Assembly (NCBI GenBank): GCA_027036655.1
Contig: JALWEC010000031.1
Location: 1-5,609 of the forward strand
Reading direction: 5' to 3'
From: Melioribacteraceae bacterium
Lineage (GTDB): Bacteria; Bacteroidota; Ignavibacteria; Ignavibacteriales; Melioribacteraceae
DNA: 5,609 nucleotides
The position numbers and the translations under genes are program-made. Positions 1-5,609 of this stretch are shown in pieces; the stretch's first letter is position 1, and each line of letters begins with the position of its first letter. The notes under the pieces were generated by a model. The model was not told the origin of the DNA, ran no database searches, and saw only the letters and a program-made list of their open reading frames with translations.

Positions 1-1
1 T

Positions 2-1033
2 GAGTTTTACCGCAGAAAAGAAGTAAAGGATATTCTTGCTTATCTGCGCGTGCTTGCAAATCAGAATGACGAGGAAAGTCTGCTTCGAATAATGAACTTC
101 CCGCAAAGGGGAATAGGAAATACTTCCGTCGAGAAGATGCTCGCTTTTTCGCGTAAGCTGAATATTAGTTTCTTCGACACAATGGCGCGGATTTTTGAAG
201 TAATCGAAGTGAAGGAAAGAATTCAGAAAAACGTAAAACAATTCAAACTTCTTTTGAATAAATATATTGAGCTGAAAGATAAACTTTCCCTTTATGAGTT
301 GACATCCGCTCTTGTGGACGAGCTTGGCGTTTTACGTATCTACAAGGAGGAAAACTCAAAGGATTCGCTTGCGAGATATCAGAACGTTCAGGAACTACTG
401 AACGCAATTCAAGATTTTACCAAAACAAACAAAGGCGCAACCATAGACGACTTCCTCGCCGAAGTTTCTCTCGTGAGCGGTATCGATCAGATGAAAGAAG
501 AAGCAAACTTTGTTACGTTGATGACAATTCACAGCGCTAAAGGTTTGGAGTTTCCCGTCGTGTTTTTAAGCGGTTTGGAAGAAGACCTTTTCCCGATAAA
601 CAGGAAGTTCGATTCCGACGCCGACATTGAAGAAGAACGACGACTTTTTTACGTTGCCTTTACGAGAGCTAAAGAAAAGCTATATCTAACCTACGCGCGT
701 TCCCGCTACAGATTCGGCGAAGTAGCTTACCAGGACCGTTCCAGATTTATCGACGAAGTCGATCCGGAAGTTTTGGACGAAGCCAAAGCTTCGCACGCCC
801 GCTCGGGAAGAAAAAGAAAATCTTACTACGACGATTTGTACAAAGGAGTAGCCGATCCGGACGCGGATAGAAGAACTTATCGCGTCGGAAGCCGGGTTAC
901 GCATAAGATTTTCGGGACGGGTAAAATTATGGCGATTGAAGGTTCGGGAGATATGGCTAAGATTTCCATTCAATTTGAAAGCCACGGGATGAAAACTCTC
1001 GTCGCCAAATTTGCAAACCTGTCATTGGTATAA
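2..1033 (+). CDS. UvrD/PcrA-family superfamily 1 ATP-dependent DNA helicase, C-terminal part (5' end outside window)
   Basis: The reading frame is open to the left edge, so only the last 343 codons are present; the GTG at 50-52 is an internal valine, not a start. The fragment opens with FYRRKEVKDILAYLR, the conserved segment of domain 2A in UvrD, PcrA and Rep helicases. Motif V (TIHSAKGLEF, about residues 171-186) and motif VI (ERRLFYVAFTRAKEKL, about 211-228, with the ATP-contacting Arg at 222) follow. Residues about 293-343 (VGSRVTHKIFGTGKI to the end) look like the small Tudor-like C-terminal domain of PcrA/UvrD, which in characterised members contacts RNA polymerase. The Walker A and B motifs must lie upstream. 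These enzymes unwind DNA 3'-5' in nucleotide excision and mismatch repair and remove stalled complexes. A basic linker near residues 265-275 joins motor and tail. UvrD and PcrA cannot be told apart from this part alone. The family call is secure, and a terminator follows the gene. Confidence 0.95.
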   Translation, partial: EFYRRKEVKDILAYLRVLANQNDEESLLRIMNFPQRGIGNTSVEKMLAFSRKLNISFFDTMARIFEVIEVKERIQKNVKQFKLLLNKYIELKDKLSLYELTSALVDELGVLRIYKEENSKDSLARYQNVQELLNAIQDFTKTNKGATIDDFLAEVSLVSGIDQMKEEANFVTLMTIHSAKGLEFPVVFLSGLEEDLFPINRKFDSDADIEEERRLFYVAFTRAKEKLYLTYARSRYRFGEVAYQDRSRFIDEVDPEVLDEAKASHARSGRKRKSYYDDLYKGVADPDADRRTYRVGSRVTHKIFGTGKIMAIEGSGDMAKISIQFESHGMKTLVAKFANLSLV

Positions 1034-1053
1034 AACTTTTTTATTAAATTCTT

Positions 1054-1088
1054 AAGCGGACATCAGTTATGAGTCCGCTTTTATTTTA
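1054..1088 (+). terminator. Rho-independent terminator after the helicase gene
   Basis: A perfect 8-bp stem, AAGCGGAC (1054-1061) with GTCCGCTT (1073-1080), encloses an 11-nt loop. It runs straight into a T-rich tract (1079-1088, TTTTATTTTA). It lies 20 nt after the helicase stop codon, the expected place, and should separate helicase transcription from the MFS gene 21 nt further on. The opposite strand lacks a comparable T-tract, so termination is probably one-directional. Confidence 0.85.
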
Positions 1089-1109
1089 TAAATAAACGAG
1101 TCGTTTTAA

Positions 1110-2285
1110 TTGAGCAGAAAAAGTAAATCTTCTTTAACAATCATTTTCATTACCGTTTTTATTGATCTTGTCGGGTTCGGAATTTTAATTCCTATTTTAC
1201 CGACCTTTGCTACAAAGGCAATTCACATCAATGATTTCGAGATTGGGATTGTCGTCGCAATATATTCCTTTATGCAGTTTTTATTCAATCCTGTAATGGG
1301 GAAAATATCGGATAAAATCGGGAGAAAGCCGGTAATAACTTTTTCACTATTGCTTAATGGAATTTCATATATAATCTTCGCTTTTACAAATTCGTTCGCA
1401 TTGCTTTTAATTTCAAGAGTAATAGCCGGAATCGGCGGAAGCAACATAGGCGTAGCTCAAGCCTACATCGCAGACGTTACGACAAACGAAGAGCGCTCCA
1501 AAGGAATGGGAATTATCGGAGCGGCTTTCGGGCTTGGTTTTGTATTTGGTCCGTTAATCGGCGGAATGCTTTCCAAGTACGGATATGAAGTTGTGGGATT
1601 TCTCTCCGCCGGTTTTTCTTTTGCCGCCGTGCTTTTTGCTTTTTTCCTTTTGCCTGAATCGCTTGAAACTCATCTCCGCTTTTCTCACAAAAATTACAAG
1701 CTGTTCGATTTCAAAGCCGCAACCGAAGTTTTAAAAATGCCCAAAGTCGGGTTCCTTGTTGTTCTGTTTTTTATTTTGATATTTGCGATAGCCAATATTT
1801 ACGGTACTTTCGCGCTTCTCGGATACAAACAATTTCATTTTACCGACAGCCAAAACGGGATTCTTTTCGGAATTATGGGATTAGTAGGCGCGTTGGTGCA
1901 GGGCGTTGGATTAAAGAGATTAGTGGAAAAATATCGGGACAGAACGCTCCTTCTTGTGGGGACAATTTTGATGGGACTCGGTCTGCTATTTATTCCGTAT
2001 GGAATAAATTTTCTCGGTGTCGCAATCATAGTGTCGATTATGTCTGTCGGCACTGGAATTTTGCAGCCGGTAACATTAAGTATGATTTCCAAATTTTCGC
2101 CTCAGGACAGACAAGGTGCAATTCTGGGGATCAATCAATCGCTGGCTTCCCTCGCTCGGGTTTTCGGGCCGCTCTGGGGCGGATGGGCTTTTCAATATCT
2201 TGGTTTTAAAGCACCTTTTATTACCGGCGCTTTGGTCACGTTCGGAACTTTCGGCTTAATTTTCTTTGTTTTGAAAAACAAGTAA
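1110..2285 (+). CDS. MFS transporter, DHA1/TetA-like drug:H+ antiporter family
   Basis: A complete 391-residue inner-membrane protein, the usual size for 12-helix MFS carriers. The short basic N-terminus (MSRKSKSS) precedes TM1 with FIDLVGFGILIPILP, typical of TetA-like and DHA1 efflux proteins. Motif A, GKISDKIGRK, is at 64-73 in the TM2-TM3 loop. ISRVIAGIGG at 101-110 is motif B with its TM4 arginine (R103). GLGFVFGPLIGG at 141-152 is antiporter motif C in TM5. A polar central loop (about 184-212) joins the halves, and VFGPLWGG at 351-358 is a second-half echo of motif C. Start: TTG at 1110, because TAA lies immediately upstream in frame (1107-1109) and the first in-frame ATG (residue 55) would remove TM1. 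No Shine-Dalgarno site is visible. By family it should exchange protons for a small molecule; the substrate cannot be read from sequence, and calling it tetracycline resistance would be unjustified. It has only 76 nt upstream, holding the helicase terminator, and I found no convincing promoter. Confidence 0.93.
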   Translation: MSRKSKSSLTIIFITVFIDLVGFGILIPILPTFATKAIHINDFEIGIVVAIYSFMQFLFNPVMGKISDKIGRKPVITFSLLLNGISYIIFAFTNSFALLLISRVIAGIGGSNIGVAQAYIADVTTNEERSKGMGIIGAAFGLGFVFGPLIGGMLSKYGYEVVGFLSAGFSFAAVLFAFFLLPESLETHLRFSHKNYKLFDFKAATEVLKMPKVGFLVVLFFILIFAIANIYGTFALLGYKQFHFTDSQNGILFGIMGLVGALVQGVGLKRLVEKYRDRTLLLVGTILMGLGLLFIPYGINFLGVAIIVSIMSVGTGILQPVTLSMISKFSPQDRQGAILGINQSLASLARVFGPLWGGWAFQYLGFKAPFITGALVTFGTFGLIFFVLKNK

Positions 2286-2473
2286 AGAAACCTTTGCATA
2301 ACTCAATAAAATGTCATTCTGAATGAAGCGAAGCGTAATGAAGAATCTCAAAATATGTAATTATACAAAATTTAGAGATATTTCGGACGGCTTCCGCTTC
2401 GCCCCCGACGAAAAGCGGTCGGGGTAAACGTGGCGAACTCAATATGACAATTTTAGGTTTTGCAAAGGTTTCT
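2286..2473. repeat. MITE/REP-like palindromic element with 17-bp terminal inverted repeats
   Basis: The ends AGAAACCTTTGCATAAC (2286-2302) and GTTTTGCAAAGGTTTCT (2457-2473) are inverted repeats matching at 16 of 17 positions. Complementarity continues inward: TGTCATTCTGAAT (2312-2324) against ACTCAATATGACA (2437-2449), 10 of 13; GAAGCGAAGCG (2325-2335) roughly against GCTTCCGCTTC (2390-2400); and GAATCTC (2343-2349) against GAGATATTTC (2375-2384). The apex TGTAATTATACA lies near 2356-2367. The whole unit could fold as one long imperfect hairpin. It starts at the base after the MFS stop codon and ends 46 nt before dusB. It has no coding capacity, so it would need a transposase in trans if mobile. 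No clear target-site duplication is visible. That it is a repeat family is inference; only one copy with these ends is in the window. Confidence 0.7.
2403..2424. repeat. GC-rich hairpin module inside the palindromic element
   Basis: CCCCGAC (2403-2409) and GTCGGGG (2418-2424) form a perfect 7-bp stem around an 8-nt loop. Its 14 bases GAAAAGCGGTCGGG (2410-2423) recur exactly at 3549-3562. The reverse complement of the whole module resembles 3770-3790 with one gap. No T-tract follows, so it is not an intrinsic terminator. It looks like an insert module shared by the three repeat elements. Confidence 0.6.
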
Positions 2474-2478
2474 ATATT

Positions 2479-2509
2479 TTTACATCTCATATTTTTTATA
2501 AATTAAAAT
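2479..2509 (+). promoter_or_regulatory. Weak candidate sigma-70-like promoter for dusB
   Basis: TTTACA (2479-2484) and TAAAAT (2504-2509) are separated by 19 bases, longer than the preferred 17. A start site about 7-10 nt downstream would leave almost no leader before the ATG at 2520, which fits the absence of a Shine-Dalgarno site. The stretch is so AT-rich that chance matches are expected. I found no clean match to the TTTG / TAnnTTTG promoter of Bacteroidota either. Confidence 0.2.
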
Positions 2510-2519
2510 TAATATTCAA

Positions 2520-3521
2520 ATGTTGGAAATTGGAAAAATAAAGTTGGATAAAGCGCTTCTTCTTGCGCCTATGGAAGAAATAACCAATCCCGGGTTCAGG
2601 AAGTTATGTAAGGAATTCGGCGCGGATTTAATGTACACGGAATTTGTAAACGCCGACGGTCTTTCAAGAAAGGACAAAAAAACTCACGCCAAGATGAAAA
2701 TTTTTGATTACGAAAGACCTGTCGGAATTCAGATTTACGGCGGAAATATTGAACCGATGGTCGTTTCCGCTAAAATAGCCGAAAAAGAAAATCCCGATTT
2801 AATTGATATAAACGCAGGATGCTGGGTAAAGAAAGTCGCGAACAGGGGCGCCGGAGCCGGTTTGCTGAAAGACCCGCCCTTGATGGAGAAAATGGTTCGC
2901 GCTATTGTCGAAGCCGTTGATTTGCCCGTAACGGTTAAAACGCGTCTCGGTTGGGATGATGAAAATATTGTTATTCTTGATGTCGCAAGGCGGCTTGAAG
3001 ACGCAGGAGCTAAAGCGCTTACGGTTCACTGCCGGACGAGGAAACAGGGGCATTCCGGAGACGCCGCTTGGTTTTGGATTGACAGAATTAAAGAAGTCGT
3101 TGATTTTCCCGTTATTCTGAATGGCGGCGTTATGACAGCAAGCGATATTAAACAAGCGTTTGACGAGACGAACGCCGATGGAGTTATGATAGCCCGCGGA
3201 GCAATCGGGCAGCCGTGGATTTTCAGAGAAGGGAAGGAAATTCTTGAATTCGGAGAAATAAAAAATCCGGTTACTACGGAGGAAAGAATTAAAACGGCTC
3301 TCCGTCATCTTCGTTATGAAATTGAGATAAAAGAAGAACGGCGGGCGGTTATTCCTTTTCGGAAGTTTTATTCAGGCTATCTGAAAGGAATGTACGGAGC
3401 ATCCAAAGTTCGACAAGAATTGATGAATTATGTCGAGTACGCACCAATAGAAGAAACTTTACTGAAGTATTTGGACTATCTTCACAACTATGAAACCACA
3501 AAGCCGGAAAGCAAAGAATAA
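2520..3521 (+). CDS. dusB: tRNA-dihydrouridine synthase, DusB-like
   Basis: A complete 333-residue protein, close to the usual 320-350 of bacterial Dus enzymes. These flavoproteins use FMN and NADPH to reduce specific uridines of tRNA to dihydrouridine in the cytoplasm. The order of motifs matches an FMN-binding TIM barrel: LLLAPMEEITNPGFR near 13-27 (FMN site), VGIQIYGG at 68-75, DINAGCWVKKVANRGAGAGLL at 96-116 with the catalytic cysteine C101, TVKTRLGW at 138-145 (FMN-contacting Lys140), HCRTRKQGHSG at 170-180, VILNGGV at 198-204, and MIARGAIGQPWIF at 223-235 (phosphate-binding loop). The helical C-terminal domain (about 245-333) binds tRNA. The usual active-site text is GCP; here it is GCW. 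The ATG start lies 10 codons before the first motif, with no Shine-Dalgarno site, and the upstream AT-rich gap follows the palindromic element. The subfamily (DusB rather than another bacterial Dus) rests on overall pattern and is less certain than the family. Confidence 0.93.
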   Translation: MLEIGKIKLDKALLLAPMEEITNPGFRKLCKEFGADLMYTEFVNADGLSRKDKKTHAKMKIFDYERPVGIQIYGGNIEPMVVSAKIAEKENPDLIDINAGCWVKKVANRGAGAGLLKDPPLMEKMVRAIVEAVDLPVTVKTRLGWDDENIVILDVARRLEDAGAKALTVHCRTRKQGHSGDAAWFWIDRIKEVVDFPVILNGGVMTASDIKQAFDETNADGVMIARGAIGQPWIFREGKEILEFGEIKNPVTTEERIKTALRHLRYEIEIKEERRAVIPFRKFYSGYLKGMYGASKVRQELMNYVEYAPIEETLLKYLDYLHNYETTKPESKE

Positions 3522-3542
3522 AGGATGTTATCTAAATTAGTT

Positions 3543-3699
3543 CGTCAAGAAAAGCGGTCGGGACGGGATTGGCGGATTGCGAGGAGCGACACGGCAATTT
3601 CACTAGGATTCAGCTTTAGCCGATAAATCGCTCCTGAACATTAGGCAACAGCGTGTTTTCCGGTGAGATTACTTCGTCGCTTCGCTTCTCGTAATGACG
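3543..3699. repeat. Palindromic repeat element, copy A
   Basis: The element is bounded by CGTCA (3543-3547) and TGACG (3695-3699). The right arm reads, on the opposite strand, CATTACGAGAAGCGAAGCG and onwards. The left arm TTGCGAGGAGCGAC (3577-3590) matches it after an apparent insertion (about 3548-3576) that carries the 14-mer shared with the element after the MFS gene. The 71-bp core (3593-3663) aligns without gaps to the core of copy B with 49 identical positions by my count. The core holds the small stem TTCAG (3609-3613) with CTGAA (3634-3638). Confidence 0.65.
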
Positions 3700-3716
3700 C
3701 TAAAATCTAAATAAAG

Positions 3717-3747
3717 GAGTTGTCCGCCACGGCGTATGAGACAGCTC
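3717..3747. repeat. Small hairpin between the two repeat copies
   Basis: GAGTTGTC (3717-3724) pairs with GACAGCTC (3740-3747) over 8 bp, one of them a G-T wobble, around a 15-nt loop containing CGCCACGGCG. On the - strand it is followed by CTTTATTTAGATTTT, so it could be a weak terminator for the PEP-synthase-like gene, though about 215 nt after that gene's stop. On the + strand it is followed by an A-run, so it would not terminate dusB. Confidence 0.45.
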
Positions 3748-3757
3748 TAAAAAAAAC

Positions 3758-3911
3758 CGTCATTGCGAACCCCGATGGGTTTTGTCGGTGTGTGGCAATC
3801 ACCTAAATATTCAACCTTAGCGGTTAAAACGTTGTTGAACATTCGGCAAGTGTAAGTTTCCCGGCAAGTCTGCCTTGGCGGAATTTCGTCGCATCGTTCC
3901 TCTCAATGACG
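3758..3911. repeat. Palindromic repeat element, copy B
   Basis: The element is bounded by CGTCATTGCGA (3758-3768) and, inverted, by TCTCAATGACG (3901-3911). The 71-bp core (3794-3864) is homologous to that of copy A and lies in the same orientation. Its central stem is TTCAAC (3810-3815) with GTTGAA (3833-3838). The left arm carries a CCCCGA...TCGG module (about 3770-3790) like the hairpin in the element after the MFS gene. The right arm carries an extra TCTGCCTTGGCGGA mini-palindrome (3869-3882) absent from the right arm of copy A. At 154 bp it nearly equals copy A at 157 bp. Confidence 0.65.
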
Positions 3912-3963
3912 CCGACTACGCATATTTGTTCGGCTCGGAATGGGAATTTCTTCTCTTTTTGTT

Positions 3964-5609
3964 CTACTCAATATTGGGTTTAACAATTACTCCGATGTTT
4001 TCTTGTCCCTGGACTTTGATAGTTATCGGGGCTGGGGTTACACAATGAGTAACATATTTATATTCTTCAATTTTTTTCTGTTTTCTGAGCCATTCCCAAT
4101 CGATAAACCCGTTGCCGCGTCCGCTGTCCACGGTAAAATATCCTACTTTGAGCGAAGTTAAATTATGGAAAAAATGCGAACCTTGAGACGGCTCGACGCT
4201 GATATCATCCAAATTAGTTTCAATTATTGTTTTTGCTCCCGATATTTGTTCCCACGAAACCGGTATTCCGAGCCAAGGATCCAAGGTGCCGATTCTTCCC
4301 AGACCGATTAAAAGGTACTTCCTTTTTTTTCTGATTAACCGAGCGTTAATTTTAGCCAGTTCTTTCGCAACATCATAACTTTTACTCCGATCAAATTTTG
4401 CCGGGTCAACAAATACAATGTCGCAAATATCTTTTATGATTCCGTTTCCGAGAGCTTGCTCGCTTTTACAAATTAAATCTTCCTTTGCGTAGTGAGCGAC
4501 TTCCAATTCTTCTTTTTCAAAATCAACGACAAGAGGACGCATCTGAAGAAGCGCAAATTGTTTCTTTACTCCGAGAGGGAGCGAAACATTAACCGCAAAC
4601 TCAATCTCGATGGGAGAACTCATCCCCCAAGTGCCAATTTCAAGAACCGTATCAAGTATTTCCGCGATAGGAAATGTTTTATGCTTAAGCATTGTTGCGA
4701 GGGAAAAAATCCTGACTCCGGGTCGCGAAGTCCCATCGTAAATCGCTTCGTTGTCGAACGAATATGTTGAAGCCACATAATTCAGCGTCCCGTCTTTTTC
4801 GGCATCTTCAATAGGATAGCTTCTCACGGAATCTAACTTATCAAAGGAAAAAACATCTTTACTTCCTTTTAAATCCAATGCAAAAAAGCTTTTCTGTTTA
4901 TTATCGAGAATACTGTTGATATCCGCTGAAAAGGAATTCTTATTGGGATGTTCGGGACAAAAGGTAAAGGGATTGCATCCGTCCACAATAATTTTGCCTA
5001 AGCCGAATCCAACCGTAGCGATTTTATCGCAGTTGTTATAGGGAAAAGTCGGGTAAAAATTGTATGATTTCGCAACGCCGGAAAAATCGGGATAAAAACG
5101 GTCGCCGTGCGTTTGCCCTACAACTTCCTGAATTATGATTGCCATCTTTTCTTCTTCGAGACGATATGAGGTAACTCCCATATAGTCCCGCGCGCCTGAA
5201 CGAAAAACGGACGCGTAAATTTTCTTTATCATATTCAAGGTTCTAATCATTCTGATATTGATGTCGGGGTTGTTGTTGGGGAGCATAAAAGTTTCGTAAA
5301 CGCCGGCAAACGGATGCCCTTGCGAGTCCTCAAGCAGACTCGACGAGCGTACGGCAAGGGGAGCGGAAGTTATCTCGAGGAACGCGAATAAATCGTTGAT
5401 CGCATCTTCCGGAAATTTCGGCGCAGCATAAAAACGAGCGTAAAGTTCCTCGTCCGATTTACATTTGAGCGCAAAATCAAGAAGATTGTTCATTTCAAGA
5501 AAACGATCAAAAATGTCCGTGGCAATAATCAGCGCAGAGGGAATAAAAATTTCAACGTCGTCAAATTTGTCCCAAATATCAAAATTATTCAGCAGACGAT
5601 TCATAAAAC
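3964..5609 (-). CDS. PEP/pyruvate-binding (PPDK N-terminal ATP-grasp) domain protein, PEP-synthase-like; probably 5'-partial
   Basis: The last 546 codons or more of a - strand gene; the frame stays open past the first visible ATG (5604-5602) to the window edge. Numbering from that Met: APLAVRSSSLLEDSQGHPFAGVYETF (81-106) is the ATP-binding signature of PEP synthase and pyruvate phosphate dikinase (R86), KMAIIIQEVVG (153-163) is the next ATP-grasp strand, and PIEIEFAV (331-338) with LLQMRPL (353-358) gives the expected metal and nucleotide residues (E333, E335, Q354, R356). After 358 there is neither the phosphohistidine swivelling domain (TxGGxxCHAAI) nor the PEP-utilising barrel. Instead a C-terminal domain has GLGRIG (434-439), DPWLGIPVSW (442-451) and SQGSHFFHNLTS (473-484). 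From memory, similar Bacteroidota proteins called phosphoenolpyruvate synthase are about 900-1000 residues with an N-terminal receiver-like part, so several hundred residues probably lie outside the window. Function is unknown; ATP-dependent phosphotransfer is inference. It converges with dusB. Confidence 0.82.
   Translation of the reverse strand, partial: FMNRLLNNFDIWDKFDDVEIFIPSALIIATDIFDRFLEMNNLLDFALKCKSDEELYARFYAAPKFPEDAINDLFAFLEITSAPLAVRSSSLLEDSQGHPFAGVYETFMLPNNNPDINIRMIRTLNMIKKIYASVFRSGARDYMGVTSYRLEEEKMAIIIQEVVGQTHGDRFYPDFSGVAKSYNFYPTFPYNNCDKIATVGFGLGKIIVDGCNPFTFCPEHPNKNSFSADINSILDNKQKSFFALDLKGSKDVFSFDKLDSVRSYPIEDAEKDGTLNYVASTYSFDNEAIYDGTSRPGVRIFSLATMLKHKTFPIAEILDTVLEIGTWGMSSPIEIEFAVNVSLPLGVKKQFALLQMRPLVVDFEKEELEVAHYAKEDLICKSEQALGNGIIKDICDIVFVDPAKFDRSKSYDVAKELAKINARLIRKKRKYLLIGLGRIGTLDPWLGIPVSWEQISGAKTIIETNLDDISVEPSQGSHFFHNLTSLKVGYFTVDSGRGNGFIDWEWLRKQKKIEEYKYVTHCVTPAPITIKVQGQENIGVIVKPNIE

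Larger units (their letters stand above)
3522..3963. other. Non-coding convergent intergenic region filled with palindromic repeats
   Basis: This 442-bp gap separates the ends of two genes that converge (dusB and the PEP-synthase-like gene). It has no credible ORF, tRNA or promoter. Most of it is two related elements of about 155 bp in the same orientation (3543-3699 and 3758-3911), with a small hairpin (3717-3747) between them. The last 50 bp before the - strand stop codon show nothing recognisable. No classical terminator with a clean T-tract is visible for either gene; the strong secondary structure may serve instead, which is inference. Confidence 0.75.

Noticed and set aside
686..985. 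99-codon open frame antisense to the helicase
   Set aside because: It is a shadow of conserved helicase coding sequence, with no independent support.
1110..2285. Naming the transporter as a tetracycline resistance determinant
   Set aside because: The motifs are shared by many DHA1 carriers, substrate specificity cannot be read from them, and there is no adjacent tetR-type regulator.
2799..3308. Open frame of about 169 codons on the - strand within the dus gene
   Set aside because: It is antisense to conserved Dus motifs, has no recognisable domain, and is explained by codon bias of the real gene.
3525..3626. 33-codon ORF (ATG) starting 3 nt after the dusB stop, with AAGG just before it
   Set aside because: The AAGG is too close to the ATG to act as a Shine-Dalgarno site, and most of the ORF lies in repeat copy A. 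Its translation is the arbitrary reading of a palindromic element.
3543..3911. Possible CRISPR array or integron attC sites
   Set aside because: There are only two diverged, long copies with no regular short repeat-spacer pattern, no cas genes, no integrase, and no GTTRRRY/RYYYAAC core sites.
3911..3934. GCCGA (3911-3915) and TCGGC (3930-3934) as a terminator for the convergent genes
   Set aside because: A 5-bp stem with a 14-nt loop and no adjacent T-tract on either strand is too weak.
3940..4161. Open frame on the + strand over the 3' end of the PEP-synthase-like gene
   Set aside because: It overlaps the conserved C-terminal domain of the - strand gene, which has clear family motifs, and its translation resembles nothing known.

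Overview
The window holds four protein-coding genes and three palindromic intergenic repeat elements. It looks like chromosomal DNA from a bacterium of the Bacteroidota/Chlorobiota/Ignavibacteriota group. This placement is an inference: no start has a recognisable Shine-Dalgarno site, the sequence is moderately AT-rich, the protein variants resemble that group, and the intergenic repeats contain GTCATTCTGAA- and GTCATTGCGAG-type arms that I recall as common there. No marker gene fixes the taxon.

Layout: (1) The 3' part of a UvrD/PcrA-family DNA helicase gene runs in from the left edge on the + strand and ends at 1033, followed by a good intrinsic terminator at 1054-1088. (2) A complete major facilitator superfamily (MFS) drug/H+ antiporter-like gene (1110-2285, +) uses a TTG start. 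(3) An imperfect palindrome of about 188 bp with 17-bp terminal inverted repeats (2286-2473) begins at the base after the MFS stop codon. (4) A complete tRNA-dihydrouridine synthase gene, DusB-like (2520-3521, +), has the unusual active-site context Gly-Cys-Trp. (5) A 442-bp non-coding region (3522-3963) between convergent genes is filled by two related elements of about 155 bp with a small hairpin between them. (6) A protein with the ATP-binding (PEP/pyruvate-binding) domain of PEP synthase and pyruvate phosphate dikinase lies on the - strand and probably continues beyond the right edge.

The genes do not form an obvious pathway. Helicase (DNA repair), transporter (efflux), Dus (tRNA modification) and the PEP-synthase-like protein look like an ordinary core-genome neighbourhood. 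I see no defence system, phage, plasmid or CRISPR signal. The points most worth a second look are the palindromic mosaic elements, which share a core with a covarying stem pair, and the PEP-synthase-like protein, whose visible C-terminal part lacks the phosphohistidine and PEP-barrel domains needed for PEP synthase chemistry.
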